Shown here: in pieces, positions 47,500-59,370 of the stretch
Layout of the letters: every line of letters starts with the position of its first letter
Numbering within the stretch: the stretch's first letter is position 1
NCBI RefSeq assembly: GCF_026914265.1
Contig: NC_069133.1
Span: forward strand, 13,138,375 to 13,202,374
Direction: 5' to 3'
Origin: Mya arenaria
Taxonomy: Eukaryota; Mollusca; Bivalvia; Myida; Myidae
Length of the DNA: 64,000 bases
Made by a program: the position numbers and the translations under genes
Notes under the pieces: model-generated
Told to the model about the DNA's origin: nothing
Seen by the model: only the letters and a program-made list of their open reading frames with translations
Database searches by the model: none

Positions 47500-49740
47500 A
47501 GACCAACAATGCTGACAAGACATACTGGAAAACTATTACGGAAGATGTTGATGTATGTTTTTGTCAATGATCATGTTCCTGTGATCTTGATTTCAATTAA
47601 AATCACGTACGAAATGCTACGTCAGTCTCCTCAAAATGTCTTAGACGCGATCACCTCTATCGACCCTTGAAAGGCTTGTGGACCCGATCTTGTCAGTCCC
47701 AGACTTATACGAGAGGGTGCACCTGTCCTTGCTACGCCCTTATCCATATACTTTAGTAAACTAAGTCGTCAATCTGTTTTTCCGTCGTCATGGAAACTTG
47801 CAAACGTTTCTCCGATCTTTAAAAAAGGAGACCCGTCTAATCCAGCCAACTACCGGCCCTTTTCGTTGCTCAGCTGTCTTGGAAAGCTGATGGAGCGCTA
47901 TATCCATAAGGTTCTTTATAATTATCTCGTTAGTAACAAACTGTTATTCACTCTCCAATCAGGCTTTATCAAGGGTGACTCTTCAATCAACCAGCTTACA
48001 TTCTTATACAATGACGTATGCAAAGCGCATGACGATGGCAAAGAAGTCCGCGCAGCCTTCTGTGATATTTCTAAAGCGTTCGATAGAGTTTGGCATCGCG
48101 GTTTCCTCCACAAACTATCTGCTCTTCGTTGGTTCTCTTCCTATCTATCATTTCGCCAACAGCGTGTGTTATATGCTGGTTTCTCGTCATCTTGGTCTTC
48201 TGTCAACGCCGATGTCCCCCAGGGGTCAATTCTCGGCCCACTTCTCTTTCTCGTTTATATAAACGATATCACAACGGACATCAATACCAATATTCGCTTA
48301 TTTGCTGACGATACAAGTTTATACATCGTGGTCGACCAGCTAGCACTGTACTCCTGGTCCCGAACATGGCTTGTTTCCTTCAATCCAGACAAGTCTAAGT
48401 CTAGCATATTTTCTAGAAAACACAATAAGCCAGTACATCCACAACTTTACATGAACCATATTCCAATAGAACAAGTCGAGTCACATAAACATCTCGGTAT
48501 AACACTCTCAAACGATGCCAAATAGACACAGCACACCACTCTAATGTTGGGAAAAGCTTGGCAACGTATCGGTCTGCCTAGATCCTTAAAGTATCACCTT
48601 AATCGTCCCTCTTAAGAAAAAAATGTACATGTCTTTTATTCGACCGCTTTTGGAGTATGGTGACATCTAATGGGACAACTGCACAAATTAGCAAAAATCT
48701 GATATAGAGTCTGTGCAAAATGAGGCTGCTCGTATAGTTTCAGGTGCAACTAAATACTGTAAATCAACTCAATGCTCGCTGAACTAAAATGGGAGTCCCT
48801 AGCAGACAGGCGTTGAAAACACAAGCGTATTACCTTTTACAAAATATACCGCTCACTTTCTCCTAAATATCTAACAGATCTTATTCCCGCACAAGAACAA
48901 ACACGATACAATCTACGAACTGCCAACAACACCCCAACTATTATAATAAGAACACAACTTTACCAAAACTCTTTCCTTCCAGCAACTATATATGAATGGA
49001 ATAAGCTTCCATACAACATCAGAAATCTGCCGTCTTTGATATCATTTAAGAAATCTCTTAATCCAAACATGTCCAAAGCCAAACCAATATTGAGCTTTGG
49101 ATCACGCACTGGACAAATATTACACACCATATTAAGACTTGGGTGCAGCTCACTTAACTATGACCTCCATCGAAGATCAATAGTCGATTCCCCTTTGTGT
49201 CGTTGCGTATCCGTCGAAACTGCCGAACACTTCTTACTTTATTGTCCACTGCTTGTAGACATTCGACGCCGCTTCTTGAGCACTATGTCATGTGCACCTA
49301 TTTATCAAAATCTCCTCAATGGAAACGAAACTCTTTCATTTGAACAAAGTAATATTTTCACTTGTGCAATCGTACATAACTGCCTCTAGGCGGTTCGGTT
49401 AGCAATGAGCAGCAACAAACAATACACAAAGACCAACCCTTCCTGGCGTATTGGGCTGATCACGCCTGCCCCATAATCGGTGTGCGACCAACAATTTTCA
49501 TTTTTTTATCATTTTTAGATAATATTAAAAAGACAAAATCTATCAATTATAATCATTTTCAACGTGGCATATGCCATGTCTCATCTGTTTCTTATGCACT
49601 TTATCTAAGTAGAGGAGCAGAATCAATAAAAGTTATTTCTTGTTTTCTAATCCTCGAACATATTGTGATGTATTTCATTTCTATACATATAACGTATGTA
49701 TGTTTGTATGTTATTTGCTAAATAAATAAAGTTTAAACTA
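47500..49740 (+). mobile_element. 5'-truncated, decayed non-LTR retrotransposon (LINE)
   Basis: This is the 3' half of a LINE ORF2-like polyprotein. Reading in order: an RT entry region (KKGDPSNPANYRPFSLLSCL), fingers/palm (FCDISKAFDRVWH), the active-site block (PQGSILGPLLF and FADDTSLY, i.e. the F/Y-x-D-D motif), thumb, and a C-terminal zinc-knuckle-like CRCVSVETAEHFLLYC. Internal stops (for example at about 47,669 and 48,524) and frameshifts (near 48,120 and 48,600) inactivate it. The longest open piece is 47,866-48,525. A 3' end with AATAAATAAAGTTTAAAC at about 49,720-49,737 precedes the resumed host sequence. No endonuclease domain remains, and target-site duplications were not resolved. 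The clade is probably Jockey/CR1-like, not certain. Confidence 0.85.
47866..48525 (+). pseudogene. Reverse transcriptase fragment of the LINE
   Basis: A 219-codon open stretch inside the LINE. It is an internal piece of RT_1, not a gene with its own start: the family motif continues upstream of the first Met in the same frame (SPIFKKGDPSNPANYRPF). D of DISKAFD and the FADD pair are intact. A few residues are missing between HKLSA and RWFSSYL, and the frame stops before the thumb is complete. Confidence 0.85.
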
Positions 49741-50299
49741 ATGAAAATAATATTGCATCTGATTAAGAGATTGGGGAAACGTTTACCGCCATAATTGTAC
49801 TTGTATTGTACCCAATGTCGATAATGTCCATGCAATGCTGTTTTATCAACAAAAATCGATTCACGTGTCATTAGTTAAAGTGCACGTGCGAAAATGTTCA
49901 ATTTAAACAGCAAACGTTTCGTTACATTCATTTAAATCAATGGAGGATATCATTAAATCCATTTTACACGGAAAACGTTTTATTGATCAATACGATATAT
50001 TTTAACATAGTCGTTCCAAACGATCAGAGACAGACAACGTTTGTTTGACAGACTCCGTGGACGTCGAAAGTGTTATTGCGTACCACCAGGATTGCTTTGA
50101 ATGCCAGAACATCTGATCGCTTCATTTCAGTTAATCTGTAGATCAGTTTGACTGTAATCGCGTCCAAAATCAAATCACCAAAATCACGTTCTAAACTTTA
50201 TTAAGGAATGATGGTGCCATTGATGAATCTATGATGGCTGGCATCCGGTTGACTTGTCCCATTTTATCTCTTCCGTGATATGTCAACAATATTCTTAGT

Positions 50300-51600
50300 A
50301 TGAAGAAAATAAAGTAAAAGATGAAGTCCTGGTGTTGCCATTACTCAGTGTCTTGTTGATAACATACATATGTTTATTTACAGACTTATCAGGTGACTTG
50401 ATCTAAGGAACCCGATACTTTGTCATTGCAAGTTTGTCTACAAACCCACTAATCGTCTAAAAGTATGCTGTGTAACTTTTTATGTATTTGAAAATAAGTA
50501 CTTTCTTGTTTAAATACTTATCCTTAACAAGCGTCGCCCTTGTTCCCAAAATCAGACATGCATATAAAGGATGGTGTTTGAAAATTCTTAATTGAAATTT
50601 GGAATAGGCCGGTGAATAGAGAAATGTAAATTAACAGGTAGATTGGTCCCTCGTATGTTATAGGTTGCCTTGGTTTCGGAATTAATTAGCCTTTAAATAT
50701 ATTGGTATGGTGTGATTAGTATAAAACTACCTAAATTTAAGACCAAAGTATTTTTGCAGAAGTATGCATTGAAAAAAACAACACAGTCAATTAAAACTAT
50801 ATTGAATTAATATTATTGAGCAGACTTAATGTTTGCAACTTGCTGTCTATTGCAAAAAGATCCGAGGTAATATGAGATTTGGCCAGACTGTTATCCCAAA
50901 TATAATGTTACTGGAGTTTATCAATGGATTCAGCACTCACAGTGACAAACATAAGTCGAAATATGAAGTGTTTGTAAGGGACTAGATAATGTCAAATTTG
51001 CCAGATATATTTTTACCCACTGCAGCCAACATATAACGGACAAGCAGCCGCTTTACTCGATACTGATGAAAATGCTTAGCTTCATACTGTAGCGTTAGAA
51101 AATATGTGCAGCATTTTGTATCGTTAAGAAGATAAAATGTTTAATGCAGCATCGTTTAGAAAACAAAACAAAACATTTATTTATAAAGACATTTTAATGC
51201 ATATGTTATCTCTCTTAGCAGCATTGTTCAATACCATAACGAGATTCCCATTATAAACCGAAAGACAGTCACGTTGTACATCTCACGGAGTAATCGGCGT
51301 TCCGCGGCTAAAACTGTGGTACTGTTACGTACCACTTCAATCTTAATGTGTTGGGGGTATTCTCTGCATTCATAGAATCTTGAATAAGCATTGTCATTGC
51401 GCTGTTTAACATACAAAAAAAGCCTGACTATTAAACATACATATTTCATGTTAAACAGTCTATGCTTAAAAACATTGTGATGATTTGCATTGCATTAGTC
51501 ATACTGCAGAATGTCTGGAAAATATATTTAATTAAAAACATAATAGAATAGTTTCTGATTCTTTAACTAGATTTGAAAAAAAGCTGTTGTCTTGTAATAT
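50300..51600. other. Intergenic stretch
   Basis: No gene is recognised. One short minus ORF (51,228-51,449) has no features. Confidence 0.5.
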
Positions 51601-51624
51601 ACTATAACGTAAAGTTCATGAATA

Positions 51625-52400
51625 TTTGATGATGGATGACATTATCTCGATGATGGTTGTGTTGTTGATGGTAAAGCTCACTGTGATCATCATGGTTTGT
51701 GGGAATGTGGGTAACAGAACGAAAAGGCTTGCGTGCGTGTATCTTCCTACTCTGTTGATTCCTTGGTACTACTTGGGAACCGCAGCTGGGTCATTCCGCC
51801 GCGGTGTATGCGTTATGTCATCACGCCTCTGGTCCCGGATAACCGATATGATGCCAACACCTTGGTCCTACTTTCAATACTTTTTCTTTGATTTCAAGTG
51901 GCACGATATATTTGAATATACTCGAATATAATAATTATGTTCGTAAAATAGAATGACACCATCGATGAGAATATGGAATATGCCCTGGTCTGTCGGTATT
52001 CCAGGAGGAGTTAATGCTTTCCACCAAGCCATTACGCGGAAGGATTTGACGGCCGAGCTTAGCCACACGGATGTTATAAGAATGATCACCCTGTACGGCG
52101 TCATCCGGTATGGACACGCGACAGGGTCAGTAATCGCCAAGTAACGAGCGATATATATATTATGTATAATTCCTAGACCAAAGGCCGGTGATGTATGAAA
52201 ACATAAAATGAACAACGCCGATAATCGGATGTTTAGTTGGTGAATATATGTCCTCCACTGTGTCCATGGTATTTGCAAATATTGTTCCTGTATGGTAAAA
52301 ACTCAGATTTGAGAGCAATAAAGTATACATATTTCCTCTAGAGATAACGTCTGTGCCCACTTATGTTTGGCGCCCATAAACAGCCCTCTTTTTCAGGCGT
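51625..52400 (-). pseudogene. Decayed Dop1R2-like receptor, copy D (internal deletion of TM2-TM3)
   Basis: Minus strand. The N-terminus reads MYTLLLSNLSFYHTG, TIFANTMDTVEDIYSPTKHP, then a TM1 start (FMFSYIT). This joins directly to the end of TM3/ICL2 (RYLAITDPVACPYRMTPYRV), TM4 (IILITSVWLSSAV) and AWWKALTPPGIP, a TM4-ECL2 pattern that points to the Dop1R2 group as I recall it. ECL2 has lost its Cys-containing stretch; TM5 continues in another frame (SSMVSFYFTNIIIIFEYIQI then YRA). ICL3 near 51,796-51,850 reads KVLASYRLSGTRGVMT then RIHRGG. TM5/6-like MITVSFTI is at about 51,660-51,700. TM6-TM7 proper are missing. The open frame 51,874-52,278 is a piece of this, not a gene. Confidence 0.82.
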
Positions 52401-55400
52401 ATACGGAGCAAGGCAGCCACGTGGTCTTCTGCTGCGCGCTCATGTATTATTTATCTATTTGAAGGTAATCTTATCAAACAGAAATGTGTCAAATTCCAGA
52501 CCCCAAACCATGAAAAGGTTATGTAAAACAAGTACTTCGCGTATCGCGCACATAAATGAATGCTAGCGTGAATTTGGTCTTACACAGCTCTTTGTTTTTA
52601 TAATTTACTATCATTCTATCGTATTACCTTAGAATGCATATAAATAAAAGATCCTTTTTGGTACAGAAATTCCTCTTTTTCCTGTTAATATCATTGATAC
52701 GAATCTTCATATATCCCAACAATAATACAGTTCCATTGATATGGCAATACCATATGTACAGAAAACAACACAATGAAATCATTGTTTTTAAACTAGAAAA
52801 AGATTAGCAATCAAACGGGGTTTTTCGCCAGTATCACTGAAGTAAAAAAAATTAAAAAAAAAGATGTGAACGCACCAACAGCTGTCAAAATTCCCGTAAC
52901 CGTTATTTCTTTCTAATGTTTGAATTTCTCAAGGCGTATCACTTTTTATCAGTTTCCTTTTAATTTACGGTTTGCTAGAATAGTTTTAGTACAGACACAA
53001 TATGAGCATCAACAATTTCCTCCTTCATATATTTTAAAAGCTAAGAAAAGTTAATACATGGGTCTAGGTTATAAATGACAATTCTACCCAATTTAAATCA
53101 AAATTTACTAAATGGCATATGTTGAGACATAAGAGCATAAAGAAACCAATCGGCTGTAAATTAGGGATTTATTGATAATTGTAAACTCCCTTGGTACCGG
53201 TCCAATCAAGCTCTATTCAAGCCAAATTTCATTAATATCGTTTTTGACGTAGATTTCCTCCATTTAATGTACTGGGTCTTCTTCTTCGGTCCACCGGCTT
53301 TATTGGTAGTCTGCGATTTAAGTAACAACTCTTTTTTCACCGGAAGTCTGATATACATGGACGCAAGGAAAACAGTAAACTATTGTTTTTATAAGTTTTT
53401 AATAAGAATGTACTCGTACGTAAATACAATTTGGCTAGTTTTGTTGTACATATAGGATGATGACGTATCACGGAAAACGTTATCCAGCTCAATAATCTTT
53501 AACGTTAACACGAGACGGGTGTTCCTATTGTAGTAAACTATTGCACCAAGTACAACTGTAGAAGAATATGTAGTGTGTAGCTCTCATTAATTGTTTCATA
53601 TCAATGTATATTTTCGCGTTTCTGTTGCAATATAATACATATCACATTTAAGTAAAAAAAGTTTATTATATACATGTAATGTTAACACAGTACCTAATTG
53701 CACACAGATTTGTCATTTGCTAAAACATATTTGTTGAAAGGGTGTTCTCATACATTACATTTAAATCGATATCACTGACAATGAAAGCGGGATTAAAATT
53801 AGTAAAAAGCCAAAAAAAGATAACATACAGATCAAGCATCAAACAAAATTTTGATATCTAGAAATGACAAAATAGCTAGAACTTCGATTAATTAATAAGT
53901 TACTCAATAGTCGACATATTAGTAAAATAAGTATTATTGCACACAATTCTTGGTTTGAACAGCTTACTAAATGTTCCAGATGGGTTTGCAGCACGTACAC
54001 ACGTAAATAAAAACATCCATTAAATACAATGTTCAGGTTTCACAATGAATTTCTTGGAATGAAATCGACACTGTCAAATTACGTTTTGTCTTAAACGTAA
54101 ATGAATACACGTTGCGGCGTAATGTTGATTGATTATGACATCCTCATGTCTTTCCTGCAATTAATTGTGCGAATTATGGATCTGATTAATGTATTAAACA
54201 AGAAAGTATCGCCCAAGCAAAACCAATTTTGAATACTTCGAACCAGCACACATATTAACCAACTCACAGCTGTTCAAATGTATAAATGAGCGTAAGATCA
54301 AATACTTTCAACAGGTATACTTATCTTTAACGTAGCATGTTACGCTTTATTCGTAACACATCATTATGTCCAAGAAAAAATGACACTTTTTGTCATATTT
54401 ACAACGTTGACAAGTTCCAGGGTTATACACTTGTTTTCGATTACTTTCTACTGTCTTCCACACAATTTATGCTTGAAACATTGTCTGTTCGGAATAATAC
54501 ATCATAAAATATTTTTAATCTATTCATGACAGTCTAACATCATAGGAGTCTAGCTTTCTAACAATGATATGTAGTAAAAACGTCTACTGTCTTCCCATTG
54601 TCTACAACATTACAACCATAAAGTGTTTTATACAATTAGATAAGACATACGGCGACATAAACTGCCATAGAGTACATTCATTATTATAGGCACTTGCGCA
54701 AGCTGATATGTAATGACATGTTCCATATGTGTATCGTTTACTAGGTCAATATGGCTAGTAACACAAGAACCTTATTTATAACTAGGTTTTGTATCGAAGC
54801 ATTCAATATTCCTGGATATTAAATGTACACAACGAAATGAAACACAACTAGGTATTCTTCTACAATTCAAAATCAAACATGAAATTGAATTAATGAATTA
54901 CAGGTTAATCGGAAAGAAACCATGACAGATAGAACTTTAATTGTTTATAGATAAGTAGCGATCGATATGAATTTCGTGGAGTATAGTTTAAAATAAAGCA
55001 GGTAATGAGCAATTGATCTATTGAGCATGGAATCGAATTAATAGTGATGAAATAACAAAATACAGTAAAGTTTTAACCTGTATCTATGCTGCTTAATAAA
55101 CAAAGCATGTTAGTTAAATATTTCATAAGGCGACAGGTTTGCCATTATGTAGCTTTACTGCCATTTCAAAGACATCAAACATAATTGTTTTCAAAATTAA
55201 AATTTTGTGCTATTCATAAACAACACGTTTGAAATAAAAACGTCAATCAAATGTCATGTATGCAAACATTTATGGCCAATAAAATATTGTTTCTGAGAAA
55301 TAGTTTTTTCACATGTGCCTGGAAGAATGAAATATCTATCATGTGTTTCCGATATGGATAAAAATATTCAAACTTGTGGTCACGTGTAAACTAATAAAGT

Positions 55401-56750
55401 TTGTTTTTCGTTTGGGCTGGAACTACATGATCGATATTTGTTTTTGCAAATCTTTAATTATCAGACGTTTGACGTTGCTTACTGACGTTATGACGCAGAG
55501 TAATTATAGTTCAATTATGACGGCAATTTGTTTGTCTCAATAACTCGATTTTGACAATCATTTATGCCCATTTTTAGCTTAAAGTCCGGCATACTTATGT
55601 GTTTAATTTTGCCTAGCTGAAATGACACAGTGTATATTTTAAAAACCATTAGGTAAATAAATAATTAGTGACGCGTTGAAGCGTAAGTCTCATCTGGCAT
55701 TGATTATGCCATATTGCTCTGTCTTGCACGGCTAATTTCACATGAAATGCATATTCTTTGGCAAAAAAGGAAATCACGTAAATCACACCTCCCAATAATT
55801 TAATAGCTGTTTTATATTTACAGAAATTGTATTTCTATGATTTAAACACATTATAAAACAGATAATAAATAATTAATCTGGCCTGCGTTTGTACTATCGA
55901 TACAATAATTATTATTGTGATATTTAGAACAAACGCTAGCTGACATATTGTTTTTTAAATGAAGAAAAGTTGGAAAGCATACACTGTATGCAAATCAGAT
56001 GATGATTGCGAATAAAGATACTTGTGACTTCTGGTTTTTAAAATAATATTATAGTTTTTCTTGAAAGGTTAAATGATGGAACATCAAGCCAAAAAATCAC
56101 TTTTAAGCAAAACCTGAACAGTAAATACATATACACGATTGCGCAATATACTATTTGCGCGTATAATAAACTTATTTCTATAACAACTGATTACCTTCCC
56201 TCAATATATGTTGCTGAAAGATAATGAATACTTCTATATTGGTATGTAAATGTCGTATGTTAAAGAAGTATGCACAAAGAAGGTTCAGCAAATGTCACAA
56301 CCATTAGGGCACAATTAATAAAAATCATTCAAACATTCACCGAAATAAAATCGCAGTATACAGTTCACTGACTAGTCGGCGAAACATGTATAATGTAACG
56401 AAAGTCTACCATGTTTTCTAAACGTCTTTGTGTCAAATGTCAAATGTCAAATTGTCTCAGACAGCTCATTAGCAAAACGATTTCTTCACTTGACGTTGTT
56501 TCCACTTCATGAAACGTTTTTAATAAATAGACAAATAGATGGCTCAACACTTATTTTCATTCTTAGGATGTAAAATTAAAAAAGAGAATAAAACATCACT
56601 TTTACTCATGACGTAACCAGACCATTATGAATGAATTACAGATGTTTAAAAATATATGCATTATGCACTATGGCAATCAAATATACCAAAAACAATACGC
56701 ATATAATAAACACAAACGAGAAAACGTTAGTACACAGAAGGGTTCAGGCC
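52400..56750. repeat. Right flank of receptor unit D
   Basis: No gene. It is collinear with unit E: 52,540-53,460 with 58,590-59,770 (E has an extra tandem copy), 53,760-54,640 with 60,120-60,950, and 55,150-55,950 with 61,620-62,400. About 52,600-52,720 keeps a block (GAAATTCCTCTTTTTCCTGT) that also follows copies A and E at the 5' side of the receptor; it may be old 5'-UTR or promoter sequence. Confidence 0.65.
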
Positions 56751-56776
56751 TCATGAAAATTTTTACCTGATGTTCA

Positions 56777-57195
56777 TAGTTTGACCAAGTCCACCCGCTC
56801 TAGTGAAGGGTCAGTTCCGCCCGTGCCCTTATCCTTCGATTTGGCCAAAATCTATTTGAAAGCCAGCTGAGATTTCTTGAACTCAACAACTTTCCCACTA
56901 CTCTTCAAATGACTGCATACACCGTAACGAAGTGCGATGAAAGATGTTTTCTTGTAAATTCTCCTTTTGCAGTTCTTACTTCTTAGAACAATGCATGATA
57001 TTTTGTCAAGCTCAACTTCAGTCATCTGTTAATTATCAATACTCAATCGCTGTTCATCAAGATATGACTTGGATTTCATCACTGCACTAGATGCTTTATT
57101 TGTATTTACGGCTTCCCAGAAATTTACTATCTTTGTTTTTGTTATTTCCAGAAAGTGTGACAAACCTATTTTAAATATAGCGTTGACATAATCGT
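56777..57195 (-). pseudogene. DUF3504 / Crypton-type tyrosine recombinase-like remnant
   Basis: One minus-strand frame stays readable for about 140 codons with two internal stops. It reads KIVNFWEAVNTNKASSAVMK, MTEVELDKI, then YKKTSFIALRYGVCSHLKSS followed by VEFKKSQLAFK and DPSLERVDLVKL. The pattern Y-x-K-(T/S)-S-hydrophobic-x-x-(L/I)-R-x-G-(V/I)-x-x-(H)-L and the F-K-x-S-x-x-x-F-K block resemble the DUF3504 domain, derived from Crypton tyrosine recombinases and found in ZMYM/QRICH1 proteins. It could therefore be a transposon remnant or a captured gene fragment. It is GC-richer than its surroundings and sits between duplicated blocks (56,340-56,530 and 57,340-57,530). Family recognition is from memory. 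Confidence 0.55.
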
Positions 57196-57199
57196 CTGA

Positions 57200-58000
57200 A
57201 ATAATTTGATAATAAGACCTAAAAGATCAACATATTAGTTCCCGTTTAATTCTAGTTGCAAGTTATAATATTTGGATTTAAAAAATGGTTTCTAAAATGG
57301 ATTAAAACGAGAAATTATCAATACCATGTCAATAAACAAATTGCAGAAGACATCTCACTGAATAGTATACGAAAATTGTATAATGTAAATTAAGTTTAAC
57401 ATGCTCTCTAAACGTCTTTGCGCCAAATGTTATAGACTAGCTTTATCTATATGAAGTGCGTTTTCGAGATAAATTGTTTAAGACAGCTCATCAGCATGAC
57501 GATTTTCTCACTGGAAGTTGTTTCCACTTGATGGCACGTTTTTTTCCAGCAATACGAACCAAAGACTTCAGACAATGCACTTATTCATATCAATGTTCTA
57601 CAGGGAATGATAAATGCACTAAATAAAAATGCATAAATTTTAAAAAGGCTCCGAATAAACGTATCAACAGTGTGGTATGAGCAACAACCTAACTGTTTGT
57701 GGGAATGTAAGGAATCAATACAAATTGCATCCCATTTTACATCCCGTGTAAATGGAAAAGACGCTAGCTGAAATAAGATTACAGTGAAGAAGATGTGTAT
57801 TATTAAAATCCATTGCGATTATATTACTTTTGAGTACACTTTGATGTTTCTGCTGTACGACGTTTAATGTGTTACATTGGTTGTAAACTTAATGATATAG
57901 CATAATTATCAAATGTCGATAGTAGGAGCTCAGTTGCAATGCTGTAAAATGTAAGATGTAAATAAAAACAGTCTAACTGTAATCAACTGTAAATACAAGA
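57200..58000. repeat. Block duplicated on both sides of the DUF3504 remnant
   Basis: About 57,340-57,530 (TCTAAACGTCTTTG, GACAGCTCATCAGCA, GTTGTTTCCACTTGATG) matches 56,340-56,530. No gene. Confidence 0.6.
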
Positions 58001-58420
58001 TACCACTTATTTGCAATTAAATGTTTTATTTTAAATATTTCTCTTTTGAAACAATGGAACATCTTGGTATGCAAATTCCGGTAGTATTTTCGGATGGTTA
58101 TAAAAAAGAATGACACCATAGATGAGAATATTGAATATGCACTGTTCTCTTGGTATTCCAAGAGGAATTACTGCTTTCAACCAAGCAATGCTGAAGTATA
58201 GTTCATTGACAAAAGGAAAATGATATATGAAAACATAAAATGAACAACGCCGACACTCGGATGGTTTTCAGTGATTATATGTATGTCCACAACTGTATTC
58301 GTTGTATTAGCAAAGACTGTCCCTGCATGGCCAAAGCTCAGATTTGAGCGCGACAAGTTTTACGACAAGTATATAGGAATAACATCTGCGTCGAATTCGT
58401 CTTTGACACCAAAGCAGTCC
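58000..58420 (-). pseudogene. Decayed Dop1R2-like receptor, copy E (most deleted)
   Basis: Minus strand. An N-terminal/TM1 remnant at about 58,215-58,360 (HAGTVFANTTNTVVD, VHFMFSYI) is followed within about 50 bases by ECL2/TM5 sequence (EYQENSAYSIFSSMVSFFF, 58,100-58,161). TM2 to TM4 including DRY are deleted, and everything past TM5 is unrecognisable. Copy D has a similar but smaller deletion starting at the same TM1 point. Stops and frame changes are present. Confidence 0.72.
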
Positions 58421-58783
58421 TCTTTTGGAGGTGTATACGGACTAAGAAAGGCACGTGGTCTCCAGCAGCGCGCTCATGTAAATGTGTTTTATCTACAACC
58501 ACTCTTTTCAAACAGAAATGTGTTCAATACCAAATCCTAAACCATGAAGATGTTAAGTTAAACAAGTAACCTGTGTATCATGGACATAAATGAATGCTAG
58601 CGTGAAATGGGATGCTTTAATCAGCTGGTCTTAAAGAGCTGTTTGGTTTTATAATAGATCATCCTATTGCATTACCTTAGAAGGAATATAAATAAACAAA
58701 TATTGTTGGTACCGAAATTCCTCTTTCTCCTGTTTATATCATAGGTACTAATCTTCATATATCCCAGCAATTATACAGATCCA

Positions 58784-59370
58784 TTGATATGGCAGTTACA
58801 TCGGTACAAAATATAACAAATTGTTATTTTACTAGAAGAAAATAGCAATCAAGCGTATTCTTTCGCCAATATCACTGAAGTAAAAAATAAAACAAAACAT
58901 TAACGCATTAACATCTGTCAAACGTTCTGCAAACTTTTTTTATTTCTAATATTTGGATTGTTTTAGGAGTATCACTATCATCAGGTTTGTTTAAATATAC
59001 ACTTAGCTAGAATCGTTTTAGTACAGACACAATATGAGCATCAAATATTTCCTCCTTCATACGTATAACTAAAAAATAAGATTGATATGGCAGTACCATC
59101 TGTACAAATACAACAAATTGTTCTTCACTGGAAAAAGATTAGCAATCAAGCGTTTTGTTTTTGCCCATATCACTGAAGTAAAATAATAAACAAAATATGA
59201 ACGCACGAACATCTGCAAAACTTCCTGTAACCGTTTTTTTGGTTTCTAATGTTTGGATCGGTTAAGGCGTATCGCTTTTAACAAGTTTTTTTATTGACAC
59301 TACGCTAGAATTGTTTTAGAACAGACACAAAAAGAGCGCCAAATATTTCCTCCTTCATATAACTAAAAAC
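58784..59370. repeat. Tandem duplication, two units of about 295 bp, in unit E
   Basis: Unit 1 starts TTGATATGGCAGTTACATC at 58,784 and unit 2 starts TTGATATGGCAGTACCATC at 59,082. Both contain AACAAATTGTT, TATCACTGAAGTAAAA and ATATTTCCTCCTTCATA in order. Unit D has one copy (about 52,735-53,045). Confidence 0.8.

Larger units (their letters stand above)
45500..50300. repeat. Paralogous segment 2 (partner 34.7-37.65 kb), interrupted by a LINE
   Basis: It is collinear with segment 1 on both sides of the LINE. The match runs to about 47,470 on the left and resumes near 49,870 (AAAGTGCACGTGCG ... AACGTTTCG, compare 37,120-37,200). It lacks the fold-back element of segment 1. Confidence 0.65.

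Noticed and set aside
51874-52278. 134-codon ORF as a stand-alone gene
   Set aside because: It is a fusion of receptor pieces in copy D, running out of frame before TM5.
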